Virus record (IMG/VR): IMGVR_UViG_3300042731_004976
Span: 62,001-126,000 of that record
From: a virus
DNA length: 64,000 bases
Strand: one strand, 5' to 3'
A program made the position numbers and the translations under genes. Below are positions 16,085-25,058 of this stretch, one piece after another; position 1 is the stretch's first letter; every line of letters starts with the position of its first letter. Below the pieces are notes generated by a model. That model worked only from the letters and a program-made list of their open reading frames with translations. It was not told where the DNA came from and searched no databases.

Positions 16085-16471
16085 TCAGAACGGATCATCG
16101 TCGCTTCCGAAGATGCTTTCCTTCTTCGAAGGCGCCCCGCCCTTTGTTTCAAGAGCTTCTTGTTCTTTCGATATGATCTTGCCGGCCCACGAGCGCGCGT
16201 AAGCGTACGCCTCGCTGATCTCTTCTCGGTAGCACGGAACCGTGACTCCTACCGTCACACGAGCAGACTCGTAGTTGCCCATGTTCTTCGTGACTCCTAC
16301 CTCGAAGCGCACCAGCGCCGGTTCGGTCACGAACTTGTGGACCGCTAGAGGTTTTTCTTCCTCCTCGATGTCCCCCTCACCGTCCTTGTCTACGAATTGA
16401 CGGTGAACGAGAACCAACGATTCCACTACCGTGGATCCCTCGTCGAGGGAGCCATTCTCTTCGTCGCCCAT
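16085..16471 (-). CDS. hypothetical protein with SSB-like acidic tail
   Basis: 128 residues. The core (VRFEVGVTKNMGNYESARVT, then VPCYREEISEAYAYARSW) is a small beta plus alpha domain met in phages next to recombination genes. The C-terminus ends FGSDDDPF, closely like the SSB tail that docks repair proteins. It may be an ssDNA or recombination mediator. Sits upstream of recA. Confidence 0.65.
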   Translation of the reverse strand: MGDEENGSLDEGSTVVESLVLVHRQFVDKDGEGDIEEEEKPLAVHKFVTEPALVRFEVGVTKNMGNYESARVTVGVTVPCYREEISEAYAYARSWAGKIISKEQEALETKGGAPSKKESIFGSDDDPF

Positions 16472-16489
16472 GTCTTTCTCCGTCCGTGT

Positions 16490-17317
16490 TCAGCGGACGA
16501 GCTTCGCGCCCATCACGCCGAGCTTCTTCCAACCGTCCAGTACTTCGTCGTGGAAGGACTTCCACGCAGCCTTCCCCCGAATGTGCCCGAGGCGCTTGTC
16601 CATGGCAGCTTTCACGACGTTGATCATCTCTACTGTGTAGAGGCGGTACTTGGTCTTCGATGCGCGAAAGGGAGTTTTCGGCAACCGGCCCAGCTCTTCC
16701 ATCTGGTCGACCGTAACAACGGTGCGGCTGATGGCGCGGGCTAGCTCTCCTACACGAAAGAGGTCAACAGTCTGGGGGTTCTTCTTTCCTTTGAACAGCA
16801 CGCTGCGAGGGAAAGATCGAATCTCTGGGGTTTCCAGGGTTCTATTGGGATCTACTTTTCCCTTAGCCACGAAGAGATCGTGGATGAACGTGACCTGCTC
16901 CTCGGTGTATAGACGATCGCCCTTTGTGTTCTTGAGCGGGGTTTCCGGCAGTAGGCCCCGCTTCTCCCAGATTCGGACAGCCTGTACGGAACATCCGAGG
17001 GTCTTGGCTACCGCACCGATGGAGAACAGGCGTGACGTGGCCTCGCCCACTCCGGCTGTGACCACCTTGTAGGATTGCTTGTCTGTATCCCGCAGCTTCT
17101 GCGCCTGCCGCTCCTTGAACTTCTCCTCGCGTTCCTTCTTACGACGCTTCTCGCGACTCTCTCGGTTGGCGTCGAGGACCCTCTGTCGGTACTCGGGATC
17201 GGTCTGGTAGCGGTTACGCCGGCTCTTGTTCAGAGCCTCACCGTTTTCTTCGTACCACTCCTTGAAGTCAAATCCCTCCTGACTGTCTTGGGAGGAGCGG
17301 GAGCTGGGAGTAGCCAT
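16490..17317 (-). CDS. double MerR-type HTH regulator, leaderless start
   Basis: 275 residues from ATG 17317, six bases after the -10. A basic N-terminal helix region (residues 30-80) is followed by two MerR-type winged helices: LFSIGAVAKTLGCSVQAVR at about 95-140 and LFRVGELARAISRTVVTVDQ at about 190-235. There is no C-terminal effector-binding domain, so it resembles phage architectural or regulatory proteins rather than metal-sensing MerR. First gene of the longest operon; autoregulation is possible but not shown. Confidence 0.75.
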   Translation of the reverse strand: MATPSSRSSQDSQEGFDFKEWYEENGEALNKSRRNRYQTDPEYRQRVLDANRESREKRRKKEREEKFKERQAQKLRDTDKQSYKVVTAGVGEATSRLFSIGAVAKTLGCSVQAVRIWEKRGLLPETPLKNTKGDRLYTEEQVTFIHDLFVAKGKVDPNRTLETPEIRSFPRSVLFKGKKNPQTVDLFRVGELARAISRTVVTVDQMEELGRLPKTPFRASKTKYRLYTVEMINVVKAAMDKRLGHIRGKAAWKSFHDEVLDGWKKLGVMGAKLVR

Positions 17318-17323
17318 ACTTGA

Positions 17324-17352
17324 GCAATACAAATAGGTTATAGAATTGTCAA
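17324..17352 (-). promoter_or_regulatory. promoter TTGACAATT-N14-TATTGC
   Basis: -35 TTGACA (17352-17347) includes the TGA stop of the helicase gene at 17349. 17-base spacer, -10 TATTGC (17329-17324), then six bases to ATG 17317. Confidence 0.75.
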
Positions 17353-18695
17353 GTTACCTTAGCGTAGAGCCGGTCCCGGGACCGGGCCGCCGCTTGGAAG
17401 GGCCTGACGTTGTCATCTCGTATATCGACGATGATGGGGTCCTTTTTGCCCTCATAGGGCCTCTGGATGCGACCTACAGCCTGTTCCACGTCGCTCATGG
17501 GGGTAGCCAAAACGAGGGTGTCCAAAGCCGGTATGTCGAGTCCCTCGGCTGCGTACTGGCTGGTGGCGAAAATCACGGTGGCTTTGGCGTCTTCTGCCAA
17601 CTCCTCCTTGGATCGCCCTCCCACATAGTAGCCTGAGGACGGCGTGGGGGTGTCCGGGTACTCTTGGAGCCACAGGGCTCTATAGTGTTTGTCGATCTCG
17701 TCCAGGTGCTGTAGGCGCTCGCTCAGGACCAGAACTTTACGCCCCGCAGCCACAGCACGAACTATCTGGTTTGCGATCACGCTGTTCCGTTGCTGAGAAG
17801 CTACGAGGAACTTGAGGATGAGGGAGCGAGGAGCCAGCTTGGGATTGAATCTCGGGGTCTTCACCAGACGGAAGGTCGACCACACCCGCTTGACCTTCAC
17901 CTTGAGTCGTTGCTCTTCGCTCGTGAAGATGACGGGCCCGATGTGTTGCAGGAAAACGTTGTCCGCCCCGTCTTTCCTCCTTGGAGTAGCGCTGACACCC
18001 AAACGCCACCTCGCCCAGAATTGAGGAGGGACCGCAGACCAGGTTTCAGCTCCTATTCGATGGCACTCGTCCGTGAGGAGTAGACCGAAGTAGTGATATA
18101 GCGCGTCCGGGTACGTCTTCTGCGCCAGAGAGTGCACCATCGCCATGACGATGTGCTTACCCTCGAAGTCGCACGTATCTTTCTGAACCAGGCCGACCTT
18201 AGCATCCGGAAGGAATTGCTCTATGCGCTCTCGCCACTGGTTCATCAAAAACTCCTTGTGAACGAGTACAAGGGTAGGAACCTTCAACTGAGAGATCGTG
18301 GCACAACTGAAGACCGTTTTGCCCCATCCGGGCTTGGCTCGAACGATACCTCCCGTGTTGTATGGGTCGGACAGCATCGTCGTTACCTGATCAAGTCCCT
18401 TTTGTTGCTCCGAACGAAGGATGCCTTTGAACTCGATGTCTCCTGGCCAAGGGGATCCTTTCGAGTAGCTCAACTCGATCTCGTGGTACGGCTTCCGTCT
18501 CGGCAGGAAGTAGCCTCTGGGAACGCCGATGTGCGTCTCAGTTTCTCGCCACAGCTCGATAGGGGCAGGAGGGTCTCCTGGGTGATCTCCGATCTTACGA
18601 GGAATCACCAAGCACTGCTCTTTGATGGCACGTAGCTGTACCACCGTCAGCTCCTCCTTCGGGAGCCAAGCGTACCTGTCTACGGTGACCTTCAA
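17349..18695 (-). CDS. SF2 DNA helicase (UvsW/XPB-like)
   Basis: 448 residues. Walker A AKPGWGKT (about 123-130), TDECH box (about 209-213), motif III VSATPRR and motif VI EQAVGRIQRP define a superfamily 2 DEAD/H helicase; LVLVHKEFLMNQW is motif Ia. Its size and two-domain layout fit branch-migrating or repair helicases of phages. TTG start at 18695 gives a TTGA overlap with the previous stop. Confidence 0.88.
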   Translation of the reverse strand: MKVTVDRYAWLPKEELTVVQLRAIKEQCLVIPRKIGDHPGDPPAPIELWRETETHIGVPRGYFLPRRKPYHEIELSYSKGSPWPGDIEFKGILRSEQQKGLDQVTTMLSDPYNTGGIVRAKPGWGKTVFSCATISQLKVPTLVLVHKEFLMNQWRERIEQFLPDAKVGLVQKDTCDFEGKHIVMAMVHSLAQKTYPDALYHYFGLLLTDECHRIGAETWSAVPPQFWARWRLGVSATPRRKDGADNVFLQHIGPVIFTSEEQRLKVKVKRVWSTFRLVKTPRFNPKLAPRSLILKFLVASQQRNSVIANQIVRAVAAGRKVLVLSERLQHLDEIDKHYRALWLQEYPDTPTPSSGYYVGGRSKEELAEDAKATVIFATSQYAAEGLDIPALDTLVLATPMSDVEQAVGRIQRPYEGKKDPIIVDIRDDNVRPFQAAARSRDRLYAKVT

Positions 18696-18934
18696 GGTTG
18701 CTTGTTCTTCCTCAAAGCTGCCCGGCTCATGCTTTGCACATCGGGAGTCAGCTTCTCACTGTCTTGGAAGGCCATCTCTCGTTCGACCATCGTGGCCCAG
18801 TTAGACGGCGGTTCGTCCCCCTTGTCTTTCGCGTGCCAGGTGATGTTGACCTTGCGCCGTTCCCCCGTCTTGTCCGAAGCGCAAACCTCGATGCCAGACT
18901 TACCCAGGTAGAGAACGGACCAGATCAGTTTCAT
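18692..18934 (-). CDS. hypothetical 80-aa protein
   Basis: ATG 18934 with TTGAGGACACG upstream; an in-frame TTG at 18949 is less likely. Begins with a short beta segment (MKLIWSVLYLGKSGIEV), then charged helix with a Lys-rich end. Unknown function, between an ssDNA-binding protein and the helicase. Confidence 0.6.
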   Translation of the reverse strand: MKLIWSVLYLGKSGIEVCASDKTGERRKVNITWHAKDKGDEPPSNWATMVEREMAFQDSEKLTPDVQSMSRAALRKNKQP

Positions 18935-18957
18935 CGCACGTGTCCTCAAGTAGATCT

Positions 18958-18986
18958 AAGCCCGGAGAGCCGAAACCCTCCGGGCC
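18958..18986 (-). terminator. possible hairpin, no U-tract
   Basis: On the minus strand GCCCGGAG and CTCCGGGC can pair (8 bp) around a 10-base loop, between the genes ending at 18999 and starting at 18934. Without a run of T it may only attenuate transcription or stabilise the mRNA end. Confidence 0.35.
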
Positions 18987-18998
18987 CGAAAACTCCGA

Positions 18999-19811
18999 TC
19001 AGAAAGGAACGTCGTCCTCGCCACCGCTTCCGGCCGACACGTCCTTCTTCCCGTTGTCTCCGTCTTCGCTCTGCCCTGTGGCTTCCTCGCGAGTGACTCC
19101 TCCGAGAAGCTGCCGGATGAAGTCGTTCCCTCGGGGCTTCAGGATCTCCATGTAGTTGAATGGAACGACACGGCGGAGGAGCCGCCCCTCGTCGTCGAAG
19201 TCCAACTGGAAAATCTGTTTGAGCAAGTCCATCGACTGCTCGTTCTCCTCGGCCTTGTCCCAAAGCTCGGAAAGCTTCTTGCCCTTGTAGTTGGCGACGG
19301 AGAAGAGCGCGTCGTGGTCTTCGACCGGCTTGACGTACTCCCACTCGTCTCCCGTTGAGGGCTTGTTGTCGTCCTCGCGATGGACCTTGGTCTTCATCAT
19401 GACCAAGGAGCCGCGTTCATCCTTCTTACGGCGCCACTTCTTCAGCATGCCGAGCTTCGCACCGCAGAGCTTCAGCTCGTACTGGTACTTGTTGCCCTTC
19501 TTGCTGACGTACAGAGTGCAGTCGACCACGGTGAGGTAGCCGATGTAGTACCGGCTTCGTTCCCCGAGACGGACGCACGACTCGCAGGGATCTTCCACAC
19601 CCTTCATGCAGGTGTGCTCGTTCTGCCAGTTGCCGTTGATCTTGGCGTTGTGCTCGTAGATGCAGAACGCCTCGTCGTCGACTAGGACCAGATCTCGTCC
19701 AGTCCCCGGAGGAAGCCACAGTCGCTGCGGTCCCGACAGCGATTGAAGCCGCTGCTCCTCCTTGTTGATCCCATCGTATCCCTGGTTGTACCAACTGGGT
19801 GTTTCAGACAT
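18999..19811 (-). CDS. gp32-like ssDNA-binding protein
   Basis: 270 residues. The central part has HTCMKGVEDPCESCVRLGE, a zinc-type cluster in the position typical of phage T4 gp32-type proteins, flanked by OB-fold-like strands (RYYIGYLTVVDCTLYV). The C-terminus is strongly acidic and ends GGEDDVPF, like SSB tails that recruit replication proteins. Start ATG 19811 follows AGAAGGAGACAAC. First gene after its own promoter, so it can be expressed apart from the primase-helicase operon. Confidence 0.7.
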   Translation of the reverse strand: MSETPSWYNQGYDGINKEEQRLQSLSGPQRLWLPPGTGRDLVLVDDEAFCIYEHNAKINGNWQNEHTCMKGVEDPCESCVRLGERSRYYIGYLTVVDCTLYVSKKGNKYQYELKLCGAKLGMLKKWRRKKDERGSLVMMKTKVHREDDNKPSTGDEWEYVKPVEDHDALFSVANYKGKKLSELWDKAEENEQSMDLLKQIFQLDFDDEGRLLRRVVPFNYMEILKPRGNDFIRQLLGGVTREEATGQSEDGDNGKKDVSAGSGGEDDVPF

Positions 19812-19869
19812 GTTGTCTCCTTCTTCGCCTTTACGGCACTTGATTGCCCTATCTCCGGGCAGGACGCGA

Positions 19870-19898
19870 AAGCTATCAAGAGAAGTTCAGATTGTCAA
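19870..19898 (-). promoter_or_regulatory. promoter TTGACAATC-N14-TAGCTT
   Basis: -35 TTGACA 19898-19893 lies inside the last codons of the primase gene; -10 TAGCTT at 19875-19870. It has a leader of about 55 bases with a good ribosome site, so this one is not leaderless. Confidence 0.7.
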
Positions 19899-20997
19899 AG
19901 GCAAGCATCTCGTCCAACTCGTCCTGTTCGTAGTTGTCTGGATCCTTACCTGGGGTCACATCCGCAACTGCTACGGGAATGCGACCTTTCAACGTATGGG
20001 ACCAGGCTTCGGCTGCTTTGGCTCCAGCCTCGTCTCCGTCCGGTAGAATGATTACACGCTTGAAGAACTGCACGATCTTTGAGGCTTGAACAGCGCTCAT
20101 GTGACTCCCCATGATTCCACACGTGCTCGGGTAGCCCATCTGGTGCAAGTACAGAACATCGAAGTGGCCTTCCACGAGGATGCCCTCATCCGTCTTGTCC
20201 GCTAGGTGCTCTCCAAAGAGGAAGTAGTCCCTCTTGAACCCTTTCGAGTGGAGGAACTTCGGTTCCTGTTCAGGGATCCACTTTATCTCCCCGGTTTCTG
20301 GATCTTTTACCTTCTTGTCGAGAGCGCGCCCCGTGATTGCTACCAGACCTCCCTCGTGGTCTCGGACAGGAATCACTACGCGGCGTCTATGCGGTTGCCA
20401 GCCCAGTTCGAAAACCTCGATGGTGGTGGTCGTTAGCCTCCGGCGGGGACCCATCAGGTAGTCTCGTACCGCGGGAGGTATTTCAGCGAAGGGCTTTAGA
20501 TCCTTCTCGGGGAGGAGACCGTACTCCAGCGAGTCGATGGGGGGTGGTTTTGGCATCTCCAGCGAAGAGGGAGATCCCAACCAGTAAGCCGTACGGGAGA
20601 TCTTGACGGGGCTTGGGTCTTCGGCGAACTTGCTCTTGTACTCGAACTCTGCGGTACTGGGACAGTCTCCGGACACAAGACGACAGGCACGGGCGTACCA
20701 AGGAAGTGGTTTCCAGTATCGCTTGCCATCGTCTCCTTCCTTCCAAACCCCAGAGGAGCGAAAGCGAGCAAGAAGCCAGATCATGTCCCTCGCGCTGCCT
20801 GTGACGCCGCAGGAGTGACAGAACACATGGCTCTCCCCTCCTGCGTTGATGGCGATGCCGAAAGAAGGTCGACGATCACGTCCCTTACTGTGGCGCCATT
20901 GCGCAAACGGGCACGTCCCGTTCACCCAAGCAGCTGTGTGTTTCGTCCGTTCACTGCCGAGAACTGAGAACAGCCTCTCGATCTTTCCAGCGTCCAT
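19876..20997 (-). CDS. dnaG: DnaG-like primase
   Basis: 373 residues. N-terminal CHC2-type zinc finger (C29, H36, C60, C63; VFCHSCGVTGSARD) for template recognition. The TOPRIM core has ILVEGHFDVL (Glu, about 272) and ILPDGDEAG (Asp pair, about 317). It lacks the C-terminal helicase-interacting domain of cellular DnaG; the helicase is a separate gene just upstream. Makes RNA primers for lagging-strand synthesis. Confidence 0.9.
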   Translation of the reverse strand: MDAGKIERLFSVLGSERTKHTAAWVNGTCPFAQWRHSKGRDRRPSFGIAINAGGESHVFCHSCGVTGSARDMIWLLARFRSSGVWKEGDDGKRYWKPLPWYARACRLVSGDCPSTAEFEYKSKFAEDPSPVKISRTAYWLGSPSSLEMPKPPPIDSLEYGLLPEKDLKPFAEIPPAVRDYLMGPRRRLTTTTIEVFELGWQPHRRRVVIPVRDHEGGLVAITGRALDKKVKDPETGEIKWIPEQEPKFLHSKGFKRDYFLFGEHLADKTDEGILVEGHFDVLYLHQMGYPSTCGIMGSHMSAVQASKIVQFFKRVIILPDGDEAGAKAAEAWSHTLKGRIPVAVADVTPGKDPDNYEQDELDEMLAFDNLNFS

Positions 20998-21006
20998 AGG
21001 TTAGTC

Positions 21007-21312
21007 TCACAGAGTGTCTTCGCGGTCTACTTCGGGAGCCAGGCTTAGTCCGAGCTTATCTCCCTCCTTTCTTAGAAGTCGATCGAACGCCAACACGGCT
21101 CTGGCGGGTTTGCGCATGTGCTCCTGATTGCGCTTCCGCCCCTTGAGTGTGAGACGTATCGTCGGTCCTTTCTCAGATCCTCTCTCCAGGTACCCTTGGT
21201 TTGTCAGGGAACCCCTGGCGATCTCGAACGCGATGGGGAACTGGTGGCCCTTCTTCATGATGGCCATTGTCACATGCTTCAGCATCACGGGTATGTCCCC
21301 AGGAGCAGTCAT
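21007..21312 (-). CDS. hypothetical 101-aa basic protein
   Basis: Starts at ATG 21312, one base overlapping the helicase stop (TGATG), and stands just upstream of the primase. Basic, with IRLTLKGRKRNQEHMRKPAR in the middle. It may assist helicase or primase; unknown family. Confidence 0.6.
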   Translation of the reverse strand: MTAPGDIPVMLKHVTMAIMKKGHQFPIAFEIARGSLTNQGYLERGSEKGPTIRLTLKGRKRNQEHMRKPARAVLAFDRLLRKEGDKLGLSLAPEVDREDTL

Positions 21313-22628
21313 CAGAAAGGCAACTCCGTGTTGCTACCCCCTTCGTCTCCGATTCCGGTTCCGAACGGGTCGTCGTCGTTGTTCTCGTTGCCGCCTACCT
21401 TAGGAAGTTCGGTGAAGTTCATGACATCGAGATCCCAGTTGACCTCGAACTCCTCCCCCACACCCTCTCGAACCTTGAGGGGCTTGAAGATCATCCTCTT
21501 ATCCGCCTTCATGTCTTCTGTTTGAATGAGGCCGTAAATTAGGTCCGCGTTCCAGGCAGCGACGTCGGTCAGAGCGATGCGTTCTGCCGATACGCTGGAA
21601 GAAACGTTGGCCTTCACCTCCCTGTTGAACTGCATCGTCACTAGGTTGGGGACAGAAGTCCGCTTGCAAACGCGCTTCAGCTCGTCAAAGGCATTGGCTG
21701 CGCGCTCGATTCGATTGTGGCCGTCAACCTTGAGGAGGTAGGCACCATCTAGGATGGCCAGAACCTTGTCCTCTTCTCCTGCGTCCTCCGCGGTTGCTTC
21801 GACTGCTGCTTCGTAGCTCTCCACCTTGAAGTCGAAGTCACCACCGATGACCTTCAGACCCTCGGAGTCCATGACCTCCGCGACGCCGTCCTTGAACTTC
21901 TTCTCGTTGAAGGCGTCGAGAGTTCCCATGCGGAGATCTCGATAGGAGATGTTGAAGTGCAACGCAGCGAAGCGCATGGCAATGCGCAGCTTGCTGATCT
22001 CTGTCGTACCAAACAGTACATGACAGCCGCCGGTCCAGGCATGGTGCCCTACCTTTGCAGCCGACCATGTCTTTCCGATACCAACACGGGCTACGATAAG
22101 AGCCAAGTCCTCCGGCCAGAGACCGAGGGTCTCTGCGTTCACCGTAGGCCACGGAGTCTCGATGCCGCGCTCTCCAGACTTGATGCGCTCGTAGTACGCC
22201 TCGACATCCTTGAAGAGCTTGGGAAGTTCTTCGACCTTTCCGGATCCTCCTTGACGATGCGTCTTGCGCATGGCCCGCAACAGAGTCTCCAAGGAGTCAA
22301 GGGCCTCCTGCGGTTTCGCCTGCTCCATGAGCCCCGAGAAGTCGTCGGCCCCTTTCTTCAGATCGAGAAATAGCGCGCGGTTCAGTACCTCTTGCGCGAA
22401 GAAGGCCGCAGGCTCCTGGACAATGTCCAGCGCTATGCCGGTCTTGGCCTGGATGGTTGGTACGGAGGGAAGATCGCCGTACGTTGCGCTGTGATCGACG
22501 ATCAGCTCGAAGAGCGTCTTTCCTTGCCCGTCGAGGTGGTTGGCACTTACTCCCAGGTCTCGAACTTGGTTCAGCGCCTGCTTACCTTCGCTGATGATTG
22601 CCGATACCAGTGCCTTGTCGAGATCCAC
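21312..22628 (-). CDS. dnaB: DnaB-like replicative helicase
   Basis: 438 residues. The RecA-type C-terminal core has Walker A ARVGIGKTW (about 181-189), GTTEISKLRIAMRFAAL (motif H1a region), LAILDGAYL (Walker B) and VTMQFNRE. The N-terminal 150 residues are helical, as in DnaB. The C-terminus is acidic (DDDPF, then ELPF at the end), resembling an SSB tail. GTG start at 22628 with GGGAG upstream. Works with the DnaC-like loader directly upstream. Confidence 0.85.
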   Translation of the reverse strand: MDLDKALVSAIISEGKQALNQVRDLGVSANHLDGQGKTLFELIVDHSATYGDLPSVPTIQAKTGIALDIVQEPAAFFAQEVLNRALFLDLKKGADDFSGLMEQAKPQEALDSLETLLRAMRKTHRQGGSGKVEELPKLFKDVEAYYERIKSGERGIETPWPTVNAETLGLWPEDLALIVARVGIGKTWSAAKVGHHAWTGGCHVLFGTTEISKLRIAMRFAALHFNISYRDLRMGTLDAFNEKKFKDGVAEVMDSEGLKVIGGDFDFKVESYEAAVEATAEDAGEEDKVLAILDGAYLLKVDGHNRIERAANAFDELKRVCKRTSVPNLVTMQFNREVKANVSSSVSAERIALTDVAAWNADLIYGLIQTEDMKADKRMIFKPLKVREGVGEEFEVNWDLDVMNFTELPKVGGNENNDDDPFGTGIGDEGGSNTELPF

Positions 22629-22671
22629 TCGCCCGCTCCCAGAACCCTCGGTTACGTTGACTGCTAATCAG

Positions 22672-23292
22672 TCACTCTATGCCGAGGACAGCTCTCTTCA
22701 ACTCTTCGCTCTGTGCCCGTCGCAAGTCCTCGCCCGTAACGGGAAGGACCACCATGCACCCTTGCACGGCTTCTAGCAAGCCCGGAAAGAACTTATCGAT
22801 TCCTCGCATATCCAACCGCGAGGTCACTATGGAAACGCGCTTACGTGTTCCCCGGCCGACCAGCAACTCTTCGATGGCTCGGCTTCCGAAGGTGTAGTCC
22901 TTCTGATCTTCTTCTCGGAGACCGTCCAGAACGAGAACATCGACTTCGCGGCATCTGTCGAGAACGCTCGTGGTTTCCTCGAACATCACCTTGGACTTCA
23001 CGCATTCCCTCAGCTCCCATACCGATGTGAAGTAGACGGTGTAGCCCCTAGATCGCGCTTCCTTGCACACGAGGGAGGCGATTCCAGTCTTACCTACTCC
23101 GGCAGGACCTGTGAGGAACATACCGGCGCCTCGATCGAGCATGATGTCCGTGTTCACGAGGTACCGATGGATCGTAGTCCGCATGGACTCCGGCACGCCT
23201 TGCACTTTCGCGGTCCAGTACTCCCGCGGCAGGTTCATGCGCTCGAAATCCGAGCGTGTGTTCGGTCGGCGTAGCCGCTGCACGTTATTCAT
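22672..23292 (-). CDS. dnaC: DnaC-like helicase loader (AAA+)
   Basis: 206 residues. Walker A LTGPAGVGKTGIAS (about 60-70), Walker B DVLVLDGLRE and sensor-1 IVTSRLD mark an IstB/DnaC-type AAA+ ATPase. Position between a winged-helix initiator gene and the DnaB-like helicase supports the loader role. Confidence 0.85.
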   Translation of the reverse strand: MNNVQRLRRPNTRSDFERMNLPREYWTAKVQGVPESMRTTIHRYLVNTDIMLDRGAGMFLTGPAGVGKTGIASLVCKEARSRGYTVYFTSVWELRECVKSKVMFEETTSVLDRCREVDVLVLDGLREEDQKDYTFGSRAIEELLVGRGTRKRVSIVTSRLDMRGIDKFFPGLLEAVQGCMVVLPVTGEDLRRAQSEELKRAVLGIE

Positions 23293-23304
23293 TGCTTCTG
23301 GTCG

Positions 23305-24492
23305 CTAGAGTCCGAGCGCCTCCATGGCTTTCTCCGCCTGGCTGTAGCGAGCCTTCAACTCGGGGGGAGGTAGATCGTGTGGGTGCTCTTTGCACCAGGC
23401 GTCGTACTCGTCTCGAACGGTTCTGACCTTCTCCCACTGCTGCGCTTCTGGGATGAGCGCGTCGTGAAACTTTCGCAGCGTCCCGATTCGAGGAAAGGAG
23501 CCCTTGCCTCGAAAGAACCGGTCGTTGATTTGGTCCCATTGTCTTACCATATAGTGTAGGGCATATTCAACGACGGGGCCAGAATAGAGCTGGATCATCT
23601 CTTTGAGCTGCTTCCGCTCCTTCGGCTCCCAGCGGGCGAAGTCGAACTCCGGCCACCGCGCCTTCAGATCTTCGCGCCACTGGACTTGAAGGTGATCCAG
23701 GAACTTCTTGGTGCTGATGGTCTCCGTCTGTCCTTGGAGATTCTCCTTGAGACGCGCCTTCTTCTCCTTCTTCGCTACCTGCTCGCTTCGATGCTTCAGG
23801 AGACGCTGCTTGCTCGCCGCCGTGATTGCGTCGAGGCGAGACTGGTCCAAGGACGAGGGGGACAATGTGGGAGTTTTCCCCACATCCGGCGGAATTTCTT
23901 TCTTCGATTTCTCGCCGGCCGAGGGTGAAGTGTTTTGGAGGGGAAGACTCTCGGCGAGCGAAGGCTCGCCAAGTGATTCTCCTTTCAATGACTCTTTTCC
24001 ATGACTCTCTTTTTGTCCGGAAATATCCTTCCAGGGGGTGTGGAAGGATAGTTCCGGGGGGTGCGGAACGATACTTCCGGGGGTGACAGATCCGTCACCA
24101 CCCTGTGAGGACTTCTCCTGGGGCGGCGGGGGCTCCTGAACGGCCTCCTGGTCAGTCTCCGTCGGCGCCTGTGCCTCGGTCTCCCCTCCGTGCATCCAGG
24201 GGTGGTCTAGGAAGTAGACGAGGTCTGGAAGGCTCTTGTTGGTCTGCTTGACCTGCTCGATGAGACCCCACTTCGCGAGGTCTGTGAGGTAGTTCCGTAC
24301 CTGTCGGTCTGAGACTCCTAGGGCGCTCGCTATCGTCTTCTGCCGCGGGTAGCACTTGCCGTTGTTTCCGGCGTAGCGGGTGAGGCGCGCGTAGCACATC
24401 TTGGCTCCGGGGCTCAGCTCGGGTCGGGGTTCGAGCCACTCAGGCAGCATGGATCCGTGGAACTTCTTCCAGGGGTTGATTCGCTCGCTCAC
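23305..24492 (-). CDS. replication initiation-like protein (winged helix)
   Basis: 395 residues. Residues about 25-95 form a winged helix (LSPGAKMCYARLTRYAGNNG; IASALGVSDRQVRNYLTDLA) of the helix_turn_helix_36 type used by phage O-like initiators. A Pro/Gln/Ser-rich linker follows, then a Lys/Arg-rich helical C-terminal domain of the sort that contacts helicase or loader. ATGA-coupled to a shorter paralogue upstream. Confidence 0.7.
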   Translation of the reverse strand: MSERINPWKKFHGSMLPEWLEPRPELSPGAKMCYARLTRYAGNNGKCYPRQKTIASALGVSDRQVRNYLTDLAKWGLIEQVKQTNKSLPDLVYFLDHPWMHGGETEAQAPTETDQEAVQEPPPPQEKSSQGGDGSVTPGSIVPHPPELSFHTPWKDISGQKESHGKESLKGESLGEPSLAESLPLQNTSPSAGEKSKKEIPPDVGKTPTLSPSSLDQSRLDAITAASKQRLLKHRSEQVAKKEKKARLKENLQGQTETISTKKFLDHLQVQWREDLKARWPEFDFARWEPKERKQLKEMIQLYSGPVVEYALHYMVRQWDQINDRFFRGKGSFPRIGTLRKFHDALIPEAQQWEKVRTVRDEYDAWCKEHPHDLPPPELKARYSQAEKAMEALGL

Positions 24493-24833
24493 GACGCAAC
24501 CTCCTCGCGCTGCTCTTCCAGGTAGAAGCCCTCGTACATCCAGCCGTGGTCGTAGAACTCGACCTTGTTCGGCTTGTTGCCGGTCTGTGGGATGATGGCG
24601 ATCAGGTTGAAGTTGGATAGCTCCGCAAGGTAGCGCTGTACCTGACGCTCACTCACTCCGAGGTCCGTGGCCATCTCAGCGACGGAGGGCTCGTCGTTTT
24701 CCTCCTCACCGAAGATGGCAGAGAGCAACGAGTAGCAGAGCTTAGCTCCTGGGCTTACTTCCTCACGACGAAGCAGCCACGGGGGAATGCAAATTCCTCC
24801 CTGCCACAACCAGGGGTTGATCCTGTTCTCCAT
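24489..24833 (-). CDS. winged-helix paralogue of the initiator
   Basis: 114 residues. Aligns along its length with the first 100 residues of the next gene: INPW at the start, SPGAKLCY, LGVSERQVQRYLAELSNF and a DHGWMYEG end. It keeps only the DNA-binding domain, so it may compete for the origin or act as a regulator. Tandem duplication is the likely origin. Confidence 0.7.
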   Translation of the reverse strand: MENRINPWLWQGGICIPPWLLRREEVSPGAKLCYSLLSAIFGEEENDEPSVAEMATDLGVSERQVQRYLAELSNFNLIAIIPQTGNKPNKVEFYDHGWMYEGFYLEEQREEVAS

Positions 24834-24851
24834 GTCCTCTCCTTCACAGCT

Positions 24852-25058
24852 CTATGGGCACTCGTCGCATCGTTGCATGAGCGCGACTTTTTGGTCTTCG
24901 ATCTTTCCCGCAAACTCCCAAAGCAGGGCGCGAGCGGAATCCCCAGGCTGCAACACTTCGGCCGCCCGGTAAAGAGCATCTCGTGCGATGCTCAGTTCCT
25001 CGTTGATTCTGCTCGATTGCTCGCGGGTAAGCTCGGGCTCACTTCTCGACGAAGCCAC
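24852..25058 (-). CDS. hypothetical 68-aa protein
   Basis: GTG 25058 overlaps the previous gene by 20 bases. Helical (RINEELSIARDALYRAAEVL) and ends MQRCDECP, a small metal-type cysteine pair. Unknown. Confidence 0.5.
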   Translation of the reverse strand: MASSRSEPELTREQSSRINEELSIARDALYRAAEVLQPGDSARALLWEFAGKIEDQKVALMQRCDECP

